DNA of 64,000 nt, from the NCBI GenBank assembly GCA_002811645.1, contig PDIP01000028.1, forward strand, positions 127,105 to 191,104. The letters are read 5' to 3'. Below, one piece after another: positions 50,972 to 62,600 of the stretch (position 1 is the stretch's first letter; every line of letters starts with the position of its first letter). The notes below the pieces were generated by a model. The model had not been told where the DNA came from and searched no databases. It saw only the letters and a program-made list of their open reading frames with translations. The DNA comes from Corallochytrium limacisporum. Lineage: Eukaryota; Opisthokonta. A program made the position numbers and the translations under genes.

Positions 50972-53900
50972 ATGGAAGCTGCAGGAGCCATAACGGGTGT
51001 CGGCAACACCCAAAACGACCGCAAACATGCGTTTGAATGGCATACCTATGCTAAATGGTCCTACTGTGGGGTATGTTCGAAACTGATGTGGGGATTCCAC
51101 CGACAGGGCTTGAAATGTAAGGAATGTGGACTTGACGTTCACGACCACTGTGTAAGACTTGTGCCAAAGTGTCTTGGAGCAGATGTAGTGGCCAATATGG
51201 GAAACCTCAGAGACAGAAAGGCAGCTGCTATCCAAACTTTACGCAGCCAAGAGTTCCGGGACGTCGCGGTCACCATTGTGAGTGCAGCCAACTTGGCAAA
51301 GAAGCAAATGTTCCATACCCCTGACCCGTTCGCGGTGCTTGACGTGGATGGAAAGATCACTGAGACCCCTCCTTGCATACGTACGCACAGTCCGGTATGG
51401 AACTTTAAGCAGATAGTGGCCATCAAAGAGGATTCAACGATAATCATCCACATCTACGACAATAAGAAGAAGATTAACGGTGGCAAAGACGATGGCTTCT
51501 TAGGTATGGTGGCTGTGCCCTTCACTGCATTCTCACAGATGAGTCTCCAGTCTGGTGCGACGATTGCCTTTCGGTTGAAGAAACGGACAGCGAATGACAC
51601 GGTTACTGGTATGGTCGTGCTCAAGATGAAGTATACTGGTACCGCAAAGAAACAAGCCACTGGGTTGGAAAGGATTGTCAAGTCACAGATTATTACGACC
51701 GGGCGAAGGAACCGCCATGTGAGCATGTCTGGCCTGGGCGATAGTTTAAGCAAAGAAGACGAAGATCCACGAACTCCACGCGATGACATTAATGTGCACC
51801 ACCTAACCGTGGTGGACGAGAATGTCATAGATGAACACCTTGAAGCTGATGCCCTCGACATGGATGACCAAGAGTACGCAATTAGCCTGTCAAAACTGGG
51901 AACGAGTCCTGGTGCGCGTAGCTACATCAATCCAGATTTCGAAGTGAGGTTACGCGATATTGCTGCGGAACAAGACGTCAACCTGCCGGCAGGATGGAAA
52001 GAAGAGGTTGATGACACGGGCCGGACTTACTACGCCAATCCAAAGAACCGTGAAAGCTCTTACACGGTACCTACCACAGAGCTCAAGACAAGGACGTACA
52101 AGAGCCATAGGCCTGAAATTCTTGCTCAGGCGGCCAAGGCGGGGGAGGAGAAGCTTACACATGAACACATGCCTGACTCCGCGCTTCGAGGTCAACACTC
52201 GCGCCAGGGATCTCTGAGTTCGATAGATGCCAGAGAGCTTCAAGGACCGAGCCATTTGGTGCCAATGGTCCTTCCTGCACCGGAAGCAAAGACTCTCGAG
52301 GGCGACGGCATTGTTGTGCGCTGGTTGCACCCTCATTTCGTAGGAGAGGAGAATGGCAAAGCCAAGGATGTGGTGACTCCGCAGATGCAGAACCTCGAGT
52401 ACACTGTGTATGTTTGGCAGGAAAATGAATTGGAGTCGGATCTGGATATTGTCTACAAGGGACAGGACACAGAGCATCTCATCAAAGGGTTGGTACCGGA
52501 GCGTCCTTATCAGTTCGTAGTGAGCGTCAAGAACAACTACGGAGTGTCTGATCTGAGCCCCCCTTGCACACAAGTGGTGGCTCCGAAACGTAAATCACGC
52601 AAGGAGAAGGAAGCAGAGAAGCGGGCGGCCCAGGCAGAGCACGATAATCGTCCACATTGCCCGTTCATGATGGCTGGATTCTGCAGGTATGGCAATCGCT
52701 GCCGATACAGTCACGGGGCCGGCTTGCAGACTGAAGACGATGTGATGGTTGCGCTCATGGCGGCGTCCCTCAACGAGGATCCCAATGCGGGATATGCCGC
52801 TGCCATTGCAGCATCTCTGATGGATCAACAGAAACGCAAGGCACCCATCAATGCGGAACATATGAGCACGTTTCAACGTCATCTGCACAAGAAGGTGTCG
52901 CGATTCCGCAAGGACCTACCGAGGAAGAAGGGAGAGGTGCACATAACCATTGACCGGGAGAACGTCGTCGAGAGCTCGTTGAAGCAATTGACGGAGACAT
53001 CCACAAAAGAGCTGCGTAAGCGTCTGTTTATTCATTTCAGCAACGAGGGAGGCCTTGATTACGGTGGTTTGGCACGTGAGTGGTTGTACCTTCTCAGCCA
53101 AGAACTCTTTACACCGTTCTACGGGCTGTTTGAGTACAGCAAAAGCGACAACTATACGCTGGAGATCAATCCCAACTCAATTCTCAACAAGGACTGTGTG
53201 CCTTACTTCACCTTCATCGGCTGGATCCTAGGTATTTGCATTCTTCATGGTCAATTCATTGATGCGGCCTTTGTGAAGCCTTTGTACAAGCGTATGCTGG
53301 GCAAGCCCATCGAACTAGCAGACCTGCAGAACGTGGACCCTTCCTTCCACTCCTCCTTGTTGTGGATTCTGGACAACAGCATAGAGGGTGTGCTGGAGCT
53401 TACCTTCTCCGTAGATGCGGATCAGTTTGGTGAGGTAGATACTGTGGATCTTGTGCCGAACGGTCGGAGCATACCCGTGACTGATCAGAATAAGGCAGAG
53501 TTTGTCAGTCGTGTTGTGCAGTGGCGGGCCACCCGCAACACAGAGAAACAATTTGATGCTATGATGACTGGTCTAAAAAGATTCGTGCCACCGGATTCAC
53601 TAACGAGTTTTGATGAAAAAGAGTTGGAGATTCTCTTATGTGGCCTGCGGAAGTACGATCTGGACGACTGGAAGAAGCATACCGAGTATAAGGGCTTTGA
53701 GCCAGAGGATGCAATCGTCAAGTGGCTGTGGGAACTACTTGAGGAATTCGGACGCGACGAGCAAGGTAGATTCCTTCAGTTTGTGACCGGCACGTCTCGG
53801 GTACCCTTAGAGGGCTTCCAGGCACTCGCTGGCAGTGATGATCGCCAAAAGTTCTGTATCCAGAAGCTTGAAGGGGCCACGGACCGGTTACCGGGGAGCC

Positions 53901-54007
53901 ATACGTGCTTCAACCGTTTCGACTTGCCTGAATACGGCAGCAAGGAAGAGCTCAAGGAAAAGCTTGGCAAGGCAATGGATGGCTTTGAAGGCTTTGTGGA
54001 CGAATGA
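50972..54007 (+). CDS. HECT-type E3 ubiquitin ligase with C1-C2-WW-FN3-CCCH-HECT architecture
   Basis: This 1011-residue ligase should transfer ubiquitin through catalytic Cys979 (SHTCFNRFDLP). Domains in order: a C1 zinc finger at 19-67 (His19, Cys32, Cys35, Cys49, Cys52, His57, Cys60, Cys67); a C2 domain at about 95-215; a WW domain at 337-366 (LPAGWKEE, YYANP) whose second Trp is Tyr363; a fibronectin-III-like domain at about 430-540; a CCCH zinc finger at 563-581 (Cys563, Cys571, Cys577, His581); UIM-like helices at 588-617 with AAS-L motifs; and a Nedd4-type HECT domain from about 645 to the end. C2-WW-HECT is the Nedd4 plan, but I know no family member with C1, FN3 and CCCH added. The ATG at 50972 is the first in frame. 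It converges with the GH2 gene. Confidence 0.93.
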   Translation: MEAAGAITGVGNTQNDRKHAFEWHTYAKWSYCGVCSKLMWGFHRQGLKCKECGLDVHDHCVRLVPKCLGADVVANMGNLRDRKAAAIQTLRSQEFRDVAVTIVSAANLAKKQMFHTPDPFAVLDVDGKITETPPCIRTHSPVWNFKQIVAIKEDSTIIIHIYDNKKKINGGKDDGFLGMVAVPFTAFSQMSLQSGATIAFRLKKRTANDTVTGMVVLKMKYTGTAKKQATGLERIVKSQIITTGRRNRHVSMSGLGDSLSKEDEDPRTPRDDINVHHLTVVDENVIDEHLEADALDMDDQEYAISLSKLGTSPGARSYINPDFEVRLRDIAAEQDVNLPAGWKEEVDDTGRTYYANPKNRESSYTVPTTELKTRTYKSHRPEILAQAAKAGEEKLTHEHMPDSALRGQHSRQGSLSSIDARELQGPSHLVPMVLPAPEAKTLEGDGIVVRWLHPHFVGEENGKAKDVVTPQMQNLEYTVYVWQENELESDLDIVYKGQDTEHLIKGLVPERPYQFVVSVKNNYGVSDLSPPCTQVVAPKRKSRKEKEAEKRAAQAEHDNRPHCPFMMAGFCRYGNRCRYSHGAGLQTEDDVMVALMAASLNEDPNAGYAAAIAASLMDQQKRKAPINAEHMSTFQRHLHKKVSRFRKDLPRKKGEVHITIDRENVVESSLKQLTETSTKELRKRLFIHFSNEGGLDYGGLAREWLYLLSQELFTPFYGLFEYSKSDNYTLEINPNSILNKDCVPYFTFIGWILGICILHGQFIDAAFVKPLYKRMLGKPIELADLQNVDPSFHSSLLWILDNSIEGVLELTFSVDADQFGEVDTVDLVPNGRSIPVTDQNKAEFVSRVVQWRATRNTEKQFDAMMTGLKRFVPPDSLTSFDEKELEILLCGLRKYDLDDWKKHTEYKGFEPEDAIVKWLWELLEEFGRDEQGRFLQFVTGTSRVPLEGFQALAGSDDRQKFCIQKLEGATDRLPGSHTCFNRFDLPEYGSKEELKEKLGKAMDGFEGFVDE

Positions 54008-54185
54008 AACCACTAGGAATAGAGCTCCCCTGTTGCATCTTGTACGGCTTGAGTAGTTTCAGTTTAGTTTCTATTATATTTATAATCGGCTTGTATCACT
54101 GTTGAATTGAATTTAGTTGTACAAATTTTATGTGATCAGCTTCAGATGTCGCTTGTCGACTGGTCATCAACGCAGCTGACAATAG

Positions 54186-57100
54186 CTATCCGAAGATGGG
54201 TGACCCCTCCTTAATGGGTAGTCCAGTCTCGGGATGCTGCCTGGGATCGCTCTCAACATCGAGCATGACCATGCCCGGTGCCACATTATTCGGCGCGTTG
54301 GTAACTGACCGGAGATTCAGTCCAACCATGCGGATGCGCAGATCTTCCACCTGAGTTGTCTTCAGCCACGGCGTGTTCACTTGGACGGTAGTGGACTCTG
54401 ACGGCAGCAGTGTCACGCAGTTATCAGACCAGAAGACGGGTAGGAGACGACATTGGTCGCGGTACCAGAGCTGCGCCTGCACGCACATCAGCGGGTACTT
54501 CTCGGAAGAGTTTGAAAATGTCACGATAAGAGGAGGACAATCCGACGGATGTGGGTTGCTGCTGAAGTTTGGTCTCACCAGTGGCCGCATCACGGACACA
54601 GTCATATCGCATTTGGGCATCTTGGCGAAGACACTGAGGTCGATATTCTCTTTGCCAGAGCCAATACCACGGTGCCAGTAGACATTGCGTGACAGGAGGA
54701 ACTGGGTCGTGTCGACATCAGTTGGCTTCGCATTGGCCCGCAATTCGAGGCAAACTACAACTGCATCCTTCAGACGCCTCCAGACGTTGCCTTCATCATC
54801 CTCAGATCCAGTTTTTACTGCACGCAGGGTCGACATGGGACCAGAAGGGAGGGGCAGGTTCTGCCATGTGAACGTCTCAAGCTGTTGTGTCCCTACAAAC
54901 AAGCGCTTGACGATAAGGTCTAGCGTAGACGCCTCCGATACCTCACGATGCGCAATTACAGATATGCTGTAGTCGTCTTCATTCAGCATGACATGCACTG
55001 GTTCACAGGCCTTCCGAGTGGCGTACAATGCAGCACAAGGCTCCATATCGTGATGGTATAGCTGCCACACGAAAGATGGTTGCGCTGGGTTTGACATCCA
55101 CACAAAAACTCCACGGCATGGATCGTTTAGCGCGGCCAGACGACCCTCGAACAGGGCTCGGTGGCTCTCGTAGCAAGCGACAGAGCCCTTCAACGCAAAA
55201 TCACGTGCATTGCGGAACTCTCCGTAACGCTGTGCCAAGTCTGCCGGGAAGGTGTCGCCGCGGGAAGCGCCCCGGGCCAGGTCGCGGTGCGCCCATGCAT
55301 CAGTGATAGCGTTCAGGTCCAGATCGGTGTCAGGGAGCATGCCACGAATGCTCTGCCACGAGGGGATGCTCACGCTGCCGATTTCGCTTTTGGTAATCTC
55401 GTTCTCAGAGTCAAAGTGGTAGTAGGCCTGTGGTGGTCGCCAACAATATGGCCCTCCGCTCTGAACACCGAGGCTCGGTGGTGGAGAAGTCGCCATTTGA
55501 GCTCGTGGGTGCTGCGGTGGGGGTGCCCCAGGTTTCCCGCTCGACGAGACATATGGCGTCCCCGTAGCCCCGAAGGTAGCCACAATGCGCCGGAGACCAT
55601 CGTCAAGAAGCGGAGGTGGATAGCCCTCGTTCCGTCCGCAATACAAGAGTACGCACGGGTGGCCACCGAAACGCATAACTTTCGAGCGTGCATTGTCGAG
55701 ATAGATGTCGGACCTGAGCGGATCGGGACCATCCGAAGGGTTTGGTTGAAAGAACTCGTCCCAGAGCAGCAGACCGTGCCGATCGCAGGCATCGTAAAGT
55801 GCTTCACTTGTGCTCTGTCCAACCCAGTTACGGATGAGATTCAGCCCAGCGTGGACATGGTAAGCGACCCGCTGATCAATGGCCGCACCGAAGATCCGTT
55901 TCAGCCCTTCGTCCATGCCCCAGTTGCCACCGCGCAGAAAGAGCGGCACGCCGTTAATGCTCACGGCGAGGGGCCCATCCCCAAGCTCTCCAGATCCACC
56001 AACGCTGTAGTGAAACTTGCGTACGCCGAAGACCACGCTGCACGGATTTGTAAGGACCTTGGGAACCCTATGGAGGCTACCAATTCCACCACGTCTGGCT
56101 GGAGGAAGCTGTAATTGGACTGTTAGCCGGTAGAGCGGCTGGCTCCCGAGGTCATGAGTCCACCACAGCCGCGGATGCTTCATAAGCAATGCATTGGCAC
56201 AACCAGTTGATCGACTGTTAAGGCGCAAGTGGACTACCGGGGATGTGTCGGATGGTAACTCAGTCTTGGGGTCTAGGCGGTAGCGGAAGGTACCCACTGG
56301 AGAAGTGGGATCTGCCTCGGTGGTGATGATCCCAACGAGATCCAATGGATGAGGGTCACCATCAGTTCTGCGCAATTGCGTCAGCTGTAGTCGAACCTCT
56401 AGTTCCGCTGCTAGTGGCAGATCAACTTCACTGGATTCAGTAATGTCATCCTTGTGATTCTTACCATTCCATTCTGGACCTAATCTGTGCTTTTCTGGCT
56501 TCCGCAAGGCCAGTGTACTCAACCGCACTGCATCTATGGCGTACCGCACGTGTTTGTCGCTCTTGGCGGTGTGAATCTCAACTCGAACAGGCTGCCAGAT
56601 TCCAGTGTTACGGTCGTGAATAGCAGTCAACCAGTCCCATCCAATACTGCACAGAAACGTCGGGCCGTCTTTCGCCGTGTCGCCGCCATTGCGTCCCATA
56701 CCATCACGGATCGTGTGTCGATGGGGAACTCCAGGGTTGGGCTGTGGCGAAACTTTGAGAAGAATGCTAACTGTGTCATCAGTGTCATCGTCCATATTAT
56801 GGCTATGGTAGTTTCTGCGTCGCCAATAGAACTTTCTCTCCTTGAAAGCTCCGACTGTAGAACCGATTCCTTGTCCATTTACAACAAACTGTCCTTCGTA
56901 GTTAATGCCCTCGAATATGAACGTAAGTCCTGTTACGTCGTTAGGATCTGTATTGGGATCCAAATCTCGAATGCGAAATGTTTTTGCGTAGGTCCATGAC
57001 TGTCTGCAAATGCTATCTGGAATGCGATCGTTGTTGTAGCCAACTAACGGTTCGTCGTAGACACCATTGACTACCAACGTGTGTAGGACGGTACCTGGTA

Positions 57101-57260
57101 CGGCGGCTGGTATCCAATCGTCATTGTACTGTAGTTTCCATCCATCACAGAAATCTACTGTATTTGTCACATCTATGATACGCACACTGTTGTTGTCACC
57201 ATTTGGCTCAGAGCCATCTTTGCGCCAGCACAGCGCTGAAAGGCAACCACGGCCGAACAT
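54186..57260 (-). CDS. Glycoside hydrolase family 2 (endo-beta-mannosidase / exo-beta-glucosaminidase type)
   Basis: The 1024-residue protein has the GH2 plan: an N-terminal jelly-roll sugar-binding domain (about 35-230; WIPAAVPGTVLHTLV, FEGINYEGQFVVNGQ), an Ig-like domain (about 280-430) and a TIM barrel (about 435-720) followed by further beta domains. The acid/base is Glu545 in CGRNEGYPPP, and the nucleophile is probably Glu626 in the KSEIGSVSIPS segment, a spacing usual for the mannosylglycoprotein endo-beta-mannosidase and exo-beta-D-glucosaminidase branch rather than beta-galactosidases. Substrate is likely N-glycan core mannose or glucosamine polymers. I see no clear N-terminal signal peptide (start MFGRGCLSALCWRKDG), so its cell location is open. 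It converges with the HECT gene (178 bases between stops). Confidence 0.9.
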   Translation of the reverse strand: MFGRGCLSALCWRKDGSEPNGDNNSVRIIDVTNTVDFCDGWKLQYNDDWIPAAVPGTVLHTLVVNGVYDEPLVGYNNDRIPDSICRQSWTYAKTFRIRDLDPNTDPNDVTGLTFIFEGINYEGQFVVNGQGIGSTVGAFKERKFYWRRRNYHSHNMDDDTDDTVSILLKVSPQPNPGVPHRHTIRDGMGRNGGDTAKDGPTFLCSIGWDWLTAIHDRNTGIWQPVRVEIHTAKSDKHVRYAIDAVRLSTLALRKPEKHRLGPEWNGKNHKDDITESSEVDLPLAAELEVRLQLTQLRRTDGDPHPLDLVGIITTEADPTSPVGTFRYRLDPKTELPSDTSPVVHLRLNSRSTGCANALLMKHPRLWWTHDLGSQPLYRLTVQLQLPPARRGGIGSLHRVPKVLTNPCSVVFGVRKFHYSVGGSGELGDGPLAVSINGVPLFLRGGNWGMDEGLKRIFGAAIDQRVAYHVHAGLNLIRNWVGQSTSEALYDACDRHGLLLWDEFFQPNPSDGPDPLRSDIYLDNARSKVMRFGGHPCVLLYCGRNEGYPPPLLDDGLRRIVATFGATGTPYVSSSGKPGAPPPQHPRAQMATSPPPSLGVQSGGPYCWRPPQAYYHFDSENEITKSEIGSVSIPSWQSIRGMLPDTDLDLNAITDAWAHRDLARGASRGDTFPADLAQRYGEFRNARDFALKGSVACYESHRALFEGRLAALNDPCRGVFVWMSNPAQPSFVWQLYHHDMEPCAALYATRKACEPVHVMLNEDDYSISVIAHREVSEASTLDLIVKRLFVGTQQLETFTWQNLPLPSGPMSTLRAVKTGSEDDEGNVWRRLKDAVVVCLELRANAKPTDVDTTQFLLSRNVYWHRGIGSGKENIDLSVFAKMPKCDMTVSVMRPLVRPNFSSNPHPSDCPPLIVTFSNSSEKYPLMCVQAQLWYRDQCRLLPVFWSDNCVTLLPSESTTVQVNTPWLKTTQVEDLRIRMVGLNLRSVTNAPNNVAPGMVMLDVESDPRQHPETGLPIKEGSPIFG

Positions 57261-59577
57261 AAGGTCAGGAACCAGCGAGATGCAAACCCGGTGCTGTAGT
57301 TCTCAGTCCATGAAGCACTAGATCTCGTCTGCGGGTGGTTTCGTGTCTCAGACTAGCATTGCCTGAAAAACGTAGAATCGTGACAGACATGGCAAGCGAA
57401 AAGACCGATGTTGCTCCACTACAAAGGAGCCTGTCACATCGCTTCGCATTCGAACGATCGAGGGTTCCTGGCAGGCAACTTTGCCCACCGGTTCTCAATG
57501 AGCCTGGGCCTTCGCGTACCCTAACCCAAATCTACCCCACCCATCATCAGCCACAGATACTCTCTCTCTCTCTGTCCAGCTCCTGGGTGTTGCGGGGGTT
57601 TCAATAAACGGGGGCCTAATTTATGTTCCGTTAACTCAAACTGATCAATTCCCTCTGCCCCCCAAGCAACTGGGGGGATTAGCAATGGCTCCTTGAGTAC
57701 TTCTTCTATGAGGCGACACAAAATCCTTGCGACATGGCTCACATCGAAGGAAGTAGTAGAAGGGAAACAAAATGCGCATTCAGTCCAAAGAGAGAGAAGG
57801 TCGAGAAAAATACTTTAGGCCCCCCCCTCTGCACAAGCGGCACAGGCCGGCCTAATGTCGGGTCCCGGGAGTCCAATTTGTCATTTGATTTTTGGTATGT
57901 TTTCTTTTTGATCCACATTGGGAAGATATATAAGTATAGTACCATCTATTGAAGCATGTATATAGTAACCGGAAAACCTATAGGCAGCGTCTGTTTTGAT
58001 GATGATCCTGACGACACCCTTCGTGCCTGAGATGAGTGTGCACTCTGTGCGAATACCTCGGGAATCATAGCAAACCCTGCCGATCACCTACTTTTTCATC
58101 GGGTAGTAACGCGCTCTCGACACTCACTTCTGGTTGATTGGGTACTGAAAGTCGAATATCGGGAAACTGCGTGCGCTCTTTTGGAACGAAAGACGTGGCC
58201 TTCGTCGCTTGTCCACGTACCACACAAAACACACAGTTTGACGTTTCAGGAGCGCATACGTAGACCGGCCGAAGCAGGGATTAGCTTGCTCTGCGCGCAC
58301 CGCCCAGTAGCGGTACAATTACGCGCCCGCCTACTTGTGTGGGTACTTTACTCATCAAATTTCGACTCTCCGCATCGCCCGTCGATCGATGCCATTCCCT
58401 GGAGCACAGGAACTGGCCAAGGGGCAGAGGATGCGAAGAAGACGAAAGAAGCTGCCTGAACTACGTAGTGTACGAAGTTCGAGGTAGACGCCTACATGCT
58501 ACCATCACAGTCACATCATGCACAGGCGACACGCACAGAAGTGCACACAAAACACATCCCACGGCTGATCGAGCACAGAAGGTACAGTGGGGCTGGGACG
58601 GCGCAAGCTTTTTCACAGAACAGCGCGCAACCAAAACTGACAATCAACTTTTAGTATCAACACTACAGGACACTGACGAAGCTTTTCCACCGGCTCCCAT
58701 TCGCTTCCGTTTCCAAAGCGAAACCGAATTTCAAACGGAGCCGTACCTAGAAAGAAGAGACGAAGCTCACGATTTCATTTTCTTGCGCTCTGTGGCAAAG
58801 TAGAAAAAGAGCAACCCCCCCCCCGGCGCTCTCTCCTCCCGCTCCGCACAGCAGCGGAAAAATTCCACCTTTTTCCCGGAGGTCCGTAAAGGACGCAACG
58901 TCTGTTGTCCACCCACCTACACTTAATCCATTATTCCATCCACGCATTTATCAAACCAACCATGTCGTAACCATTCAACCCACAGTATTTCTGTTTCTTT
59001 CTTTCTCGCGTCCGTAGACAGGCGGTGCATTAAACCGTTCGTCGCGTTAGGTGGGCATGTGTGAGTTCTTCGCTCTGATTTGTTTCGTGAGCTTCCAATC
59101 CTCATACTTTATCCAAAGCTCTCCTTGGGTCCGGTCTGTGGTTCTGTGGTGGCGACGACAGCCGTGCCCTCGTTGATTTGATCTATCAATATTGGTCGCA
59201 CACTGGTACTGACAGTCTTACAAGCCAGCATTGGATGGATGGATTGTGATGATGATCAGCCATTGTCAAAGGACACGGGGAACTAAGGCTATAACGGGTG
59301 CTGCGCAGTCGTGCCTCGAACCGTTTTAGGACACGATACTCCCCTCAGCACGGGCCGGTAAACCCCTATCAAAAACCAATTTGGTTCAAGCATTCCCGGG
59401 GTCAATTTTTCGTTTCCGTCCCGTGAGAACGGGGTTTGACAAGGAATTCGATAGTGGAACTATTGTACAATTTCCGGCAAGCGATGTGGATTTGAAACCT
59501 CTCTGAAACTGTTTCTGCGTTCTCGATGCGGTTTGCCCTTGCGCAGTAGGCAGTGTTTGTAGTTGTTGGTTGTCCCT

Positions 59578-59613
59578 GAGAGCGAGGGAGCGAGCGAGGG
59601 AGCGAGCGCGCGA
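59578..59613. repeat. GAGCGAGG-type simple repeat
   Basis: Imperfect octamer repeat of GAGCGAGG/GAGCGAGC units in gene-free DNA. Confidence 0.85.
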
Positions 59614-62600
59614 GTTTACAGGCACTCCTCCAAAACAAATTCTTAGTTGTTCGACATGAACAGTTTTGGATGACTCCCAGCATTCTTGGGCGCTTATCGT
59701 GCGATTGTCTTCCACTACGAAGAATGCGAATAACGTGGCGGCATCAACAGTGGGTAGAGACGGGTGCACTACCGCAACACTATACGTTCGTCCTTAACTC
59801 ACAACCTCTCGGTTTGCGTGCTTCATTCGACGCACCCTTTGGATGCGGCCAGTTTCCAATTTGGGATTCACTGATGAAGCGGCCGTGCATGCATACCAGT
59901 GAGAATCAAGGGGCCCAAGACGGAGCAATTGTTGTGAATGAGTAGCAAAAGTGGACACGTTCGACCATTAATCTCATCACGCCTTTACTACTGCATCTCC
60001 GCAACTGACTCTGCTCTATGTCACAATTTTACCACCCCAGAATCTGCCTGATCTTCCCATTCTTGTTGTGTGACATGCAACAACAATGGAGTCAGCATGC
60101 TTGTGTTCATATTGATCGAGGCGCACCGAGAACACTTTCTGACTGAGCGCAACTATAGCGATGCATTCTCAGCACTCATGCAATCACCAGCTGATCTATG
60201 TATCTGGGCATGGTGTGCCGGGGTATCAGTTAGGGCTACGTCCCTGTTCCCCATGCATTATTTCCTTTGCCATTCTAGTTGATGATGGTCAAGAGCGTAT
60301 CGGTAAGCAAACTAACGAAGATAATACTTAAAGATCAAGGTTCGGTTTGTGTGTTTGTGTGGACTAGACTGGGTTTGTTGTTTTTGATAGCGATGACGGT
60401 AGATGAATCCCTTTGATGCGCGGTGATGGCCACCGTACCCAATTGGAGCACGCTGGAATGGAAAACACCACAGATATGGGGCCTAATCCAGTGGAGACAT
60501 GTGGGACCCAAGGATGGATGGCCGCGCTACGCACTGGGACGTCTACCAACAGCGGAGCAATGTGCCCGCCAGGAGGTCGAACAACGACTGCAGAGCCTGC
60601 CGAGAATGATCCGCGGACAGTTCTTCCTCAGGCCACTAGTTGTTGATATGTGTCAAATACGTGCTTGGATGTTCTGGTGCTGTCGCTTTGTGAGTGGCAC
60701 TGCTAGTTCTCATCGATCATCAACATACCCACAGTCGAAAACTGGATACCAGCCGTTGGTGTTATGCGCTCAAGACATGTGAGCGATTCGTTGTTGATGG
60801 TTGCAAATGATGCGATTGGGGCATCATGGCGAACAGGAACCGAGCCATGGAATCAACTAGCCCGTGTGTGCATGGCCGAAGATGGCAGACAGGGAGGACG
60901 ATACGCAGGGATCACTACAGATGCGGATAATGCGGCGGCTTACGCAAAAGACACAGGGTGTACTTGGCCGCAAGGAGCGCACCCACGAACGAGATTGGCT
61001 TTCGTCTGGGGCGTGGTTGGATCTAGTAGTACAAAATATGTCGCATAGAGACCCTGGACTACATACAAATAGTATCGAACTGTCAAATTTAGGAATTTTC
61101 AAGACCTATCCATTAGTATTTAAGGAGCAGAGTCTCATACCCACCAGGTCCTTACGCCAGTGTATGTTCCAAAAGGAACAAAGGCCCGATGAGAAAAATG
61201 CAGGTCATTTAGTATTAAAATGGACCTGGCTTTTTAGGGTTTTCGGGGGACAAAGGTGTGAACGGTACATCGTTTTTCTGCGCTCGTCGCGTACATCAGC
61301 CCACGAATCATTCTTCTTCGGTTTCCGTTCCCCAGTGCTACCAAAATTGACTACCAAATTATTTTCAAAATAGAATGCATAGTACCCTACGCGTCTAACA
61401 TTACACAGCTTAATTCACAAATTCAATTCAACAACAAACGCAAAAAAAAAAAAAAAACTGTCGGGAAAAAAACTGGGGCACGCAATACAACACCACCAAA
61501 AAAAAAAACAAACAAAGACGGCAAAGGAAAAAGGACCACCTCCCACATTTTGTCGGACTGGCATTAATCTCAAATTCTCTCCTGGACTCATAAAAATCTT
61601 ACCATCAGTGCCGGGCATTCTTTGTCACTCTGGTGCGTGCACGGCAGATCAATTCATCCAATCACTTGTGTCCCCTGCTCTTAGTCAATCAGTCCTTCCT
61701 AATGTCTGCCATCTATTTTCAGGGGTTCCCATGCTCCGACCACCATTTCTGTGGTCCGGGCAGTCCAAGGTAATTTCTGTGGTCGGGTCGCTCGGTTCCC
61801 GCCCCGTGTTTTGTCTACCTGTCGTCGCCCAAGACACATATGACCTGAGTAAAAAGAGTCACATTGTTTGACGAAATCCTGGAGCATTGGATGGCATGCA
61901 CATGGGAATGTGTCTGTGTGATATGGACTGGGTGCAAATCCAATACTGAAAGAATAGCCTGTCCACTCCGGTGTCAGTCAAAATTAAGTGGAGCACGCAA
62001 GCAAAGACGTCGCTGCTATCATCAAGACAGCCCCGCTTCTCACAGTCCACGCTAGTGGTTTGTGGGCAGGGCGGATATTGTCTAGGTCCTTTCTCCAATA
62101 TTAGGCAATAGATTTATTATGACCATATGTAACACTCTGGGAAACAGGGGATTTCACCCTGTTTGCGTCTCCCAATATTCGCTGTATTAAGTCCAGGAGC
62201 AGACCACAGGCCGAGAAAACCAGAAACAAAAATACAGATAAATGACGTATATTCAGTACTCAATCGTGGTGAAACCCATGTATGTTCAAAATCTATTTCA
62301 CACAAGGTCATGCCACTAGCCCCGACTGTTCGTTTGCCATAGCTCGTATGAGACCGATCGTTCAAACTGTCTGCACTCTGGGGCCACACAGTACTAAATA
62401 TATGCTTGTTTTTTCTGGTCCCACCCCAGGAAGCCGCCAGTTGGACTCACTGGCTGCACCAGCCAGCGAGACAGGCGCACACCGAGTCCGTTACGTCCCT
62501 ACGCGCTCACCCGCGGACGGACACAGCCGGGGGTACTGTTTTGGGTATCGCGGATCTCGGAGCTCCACCGCGTAAAGGCGCCATTATCCTATGTGGTACC

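Noticed and set aside
60413-61457. Several open frames followed by a 16-base A-run, like a processed retrocopy
   Set aside because: No frame resembles a known protein, I found no target-site duplication, and A-runs are common in this low-complexity region.
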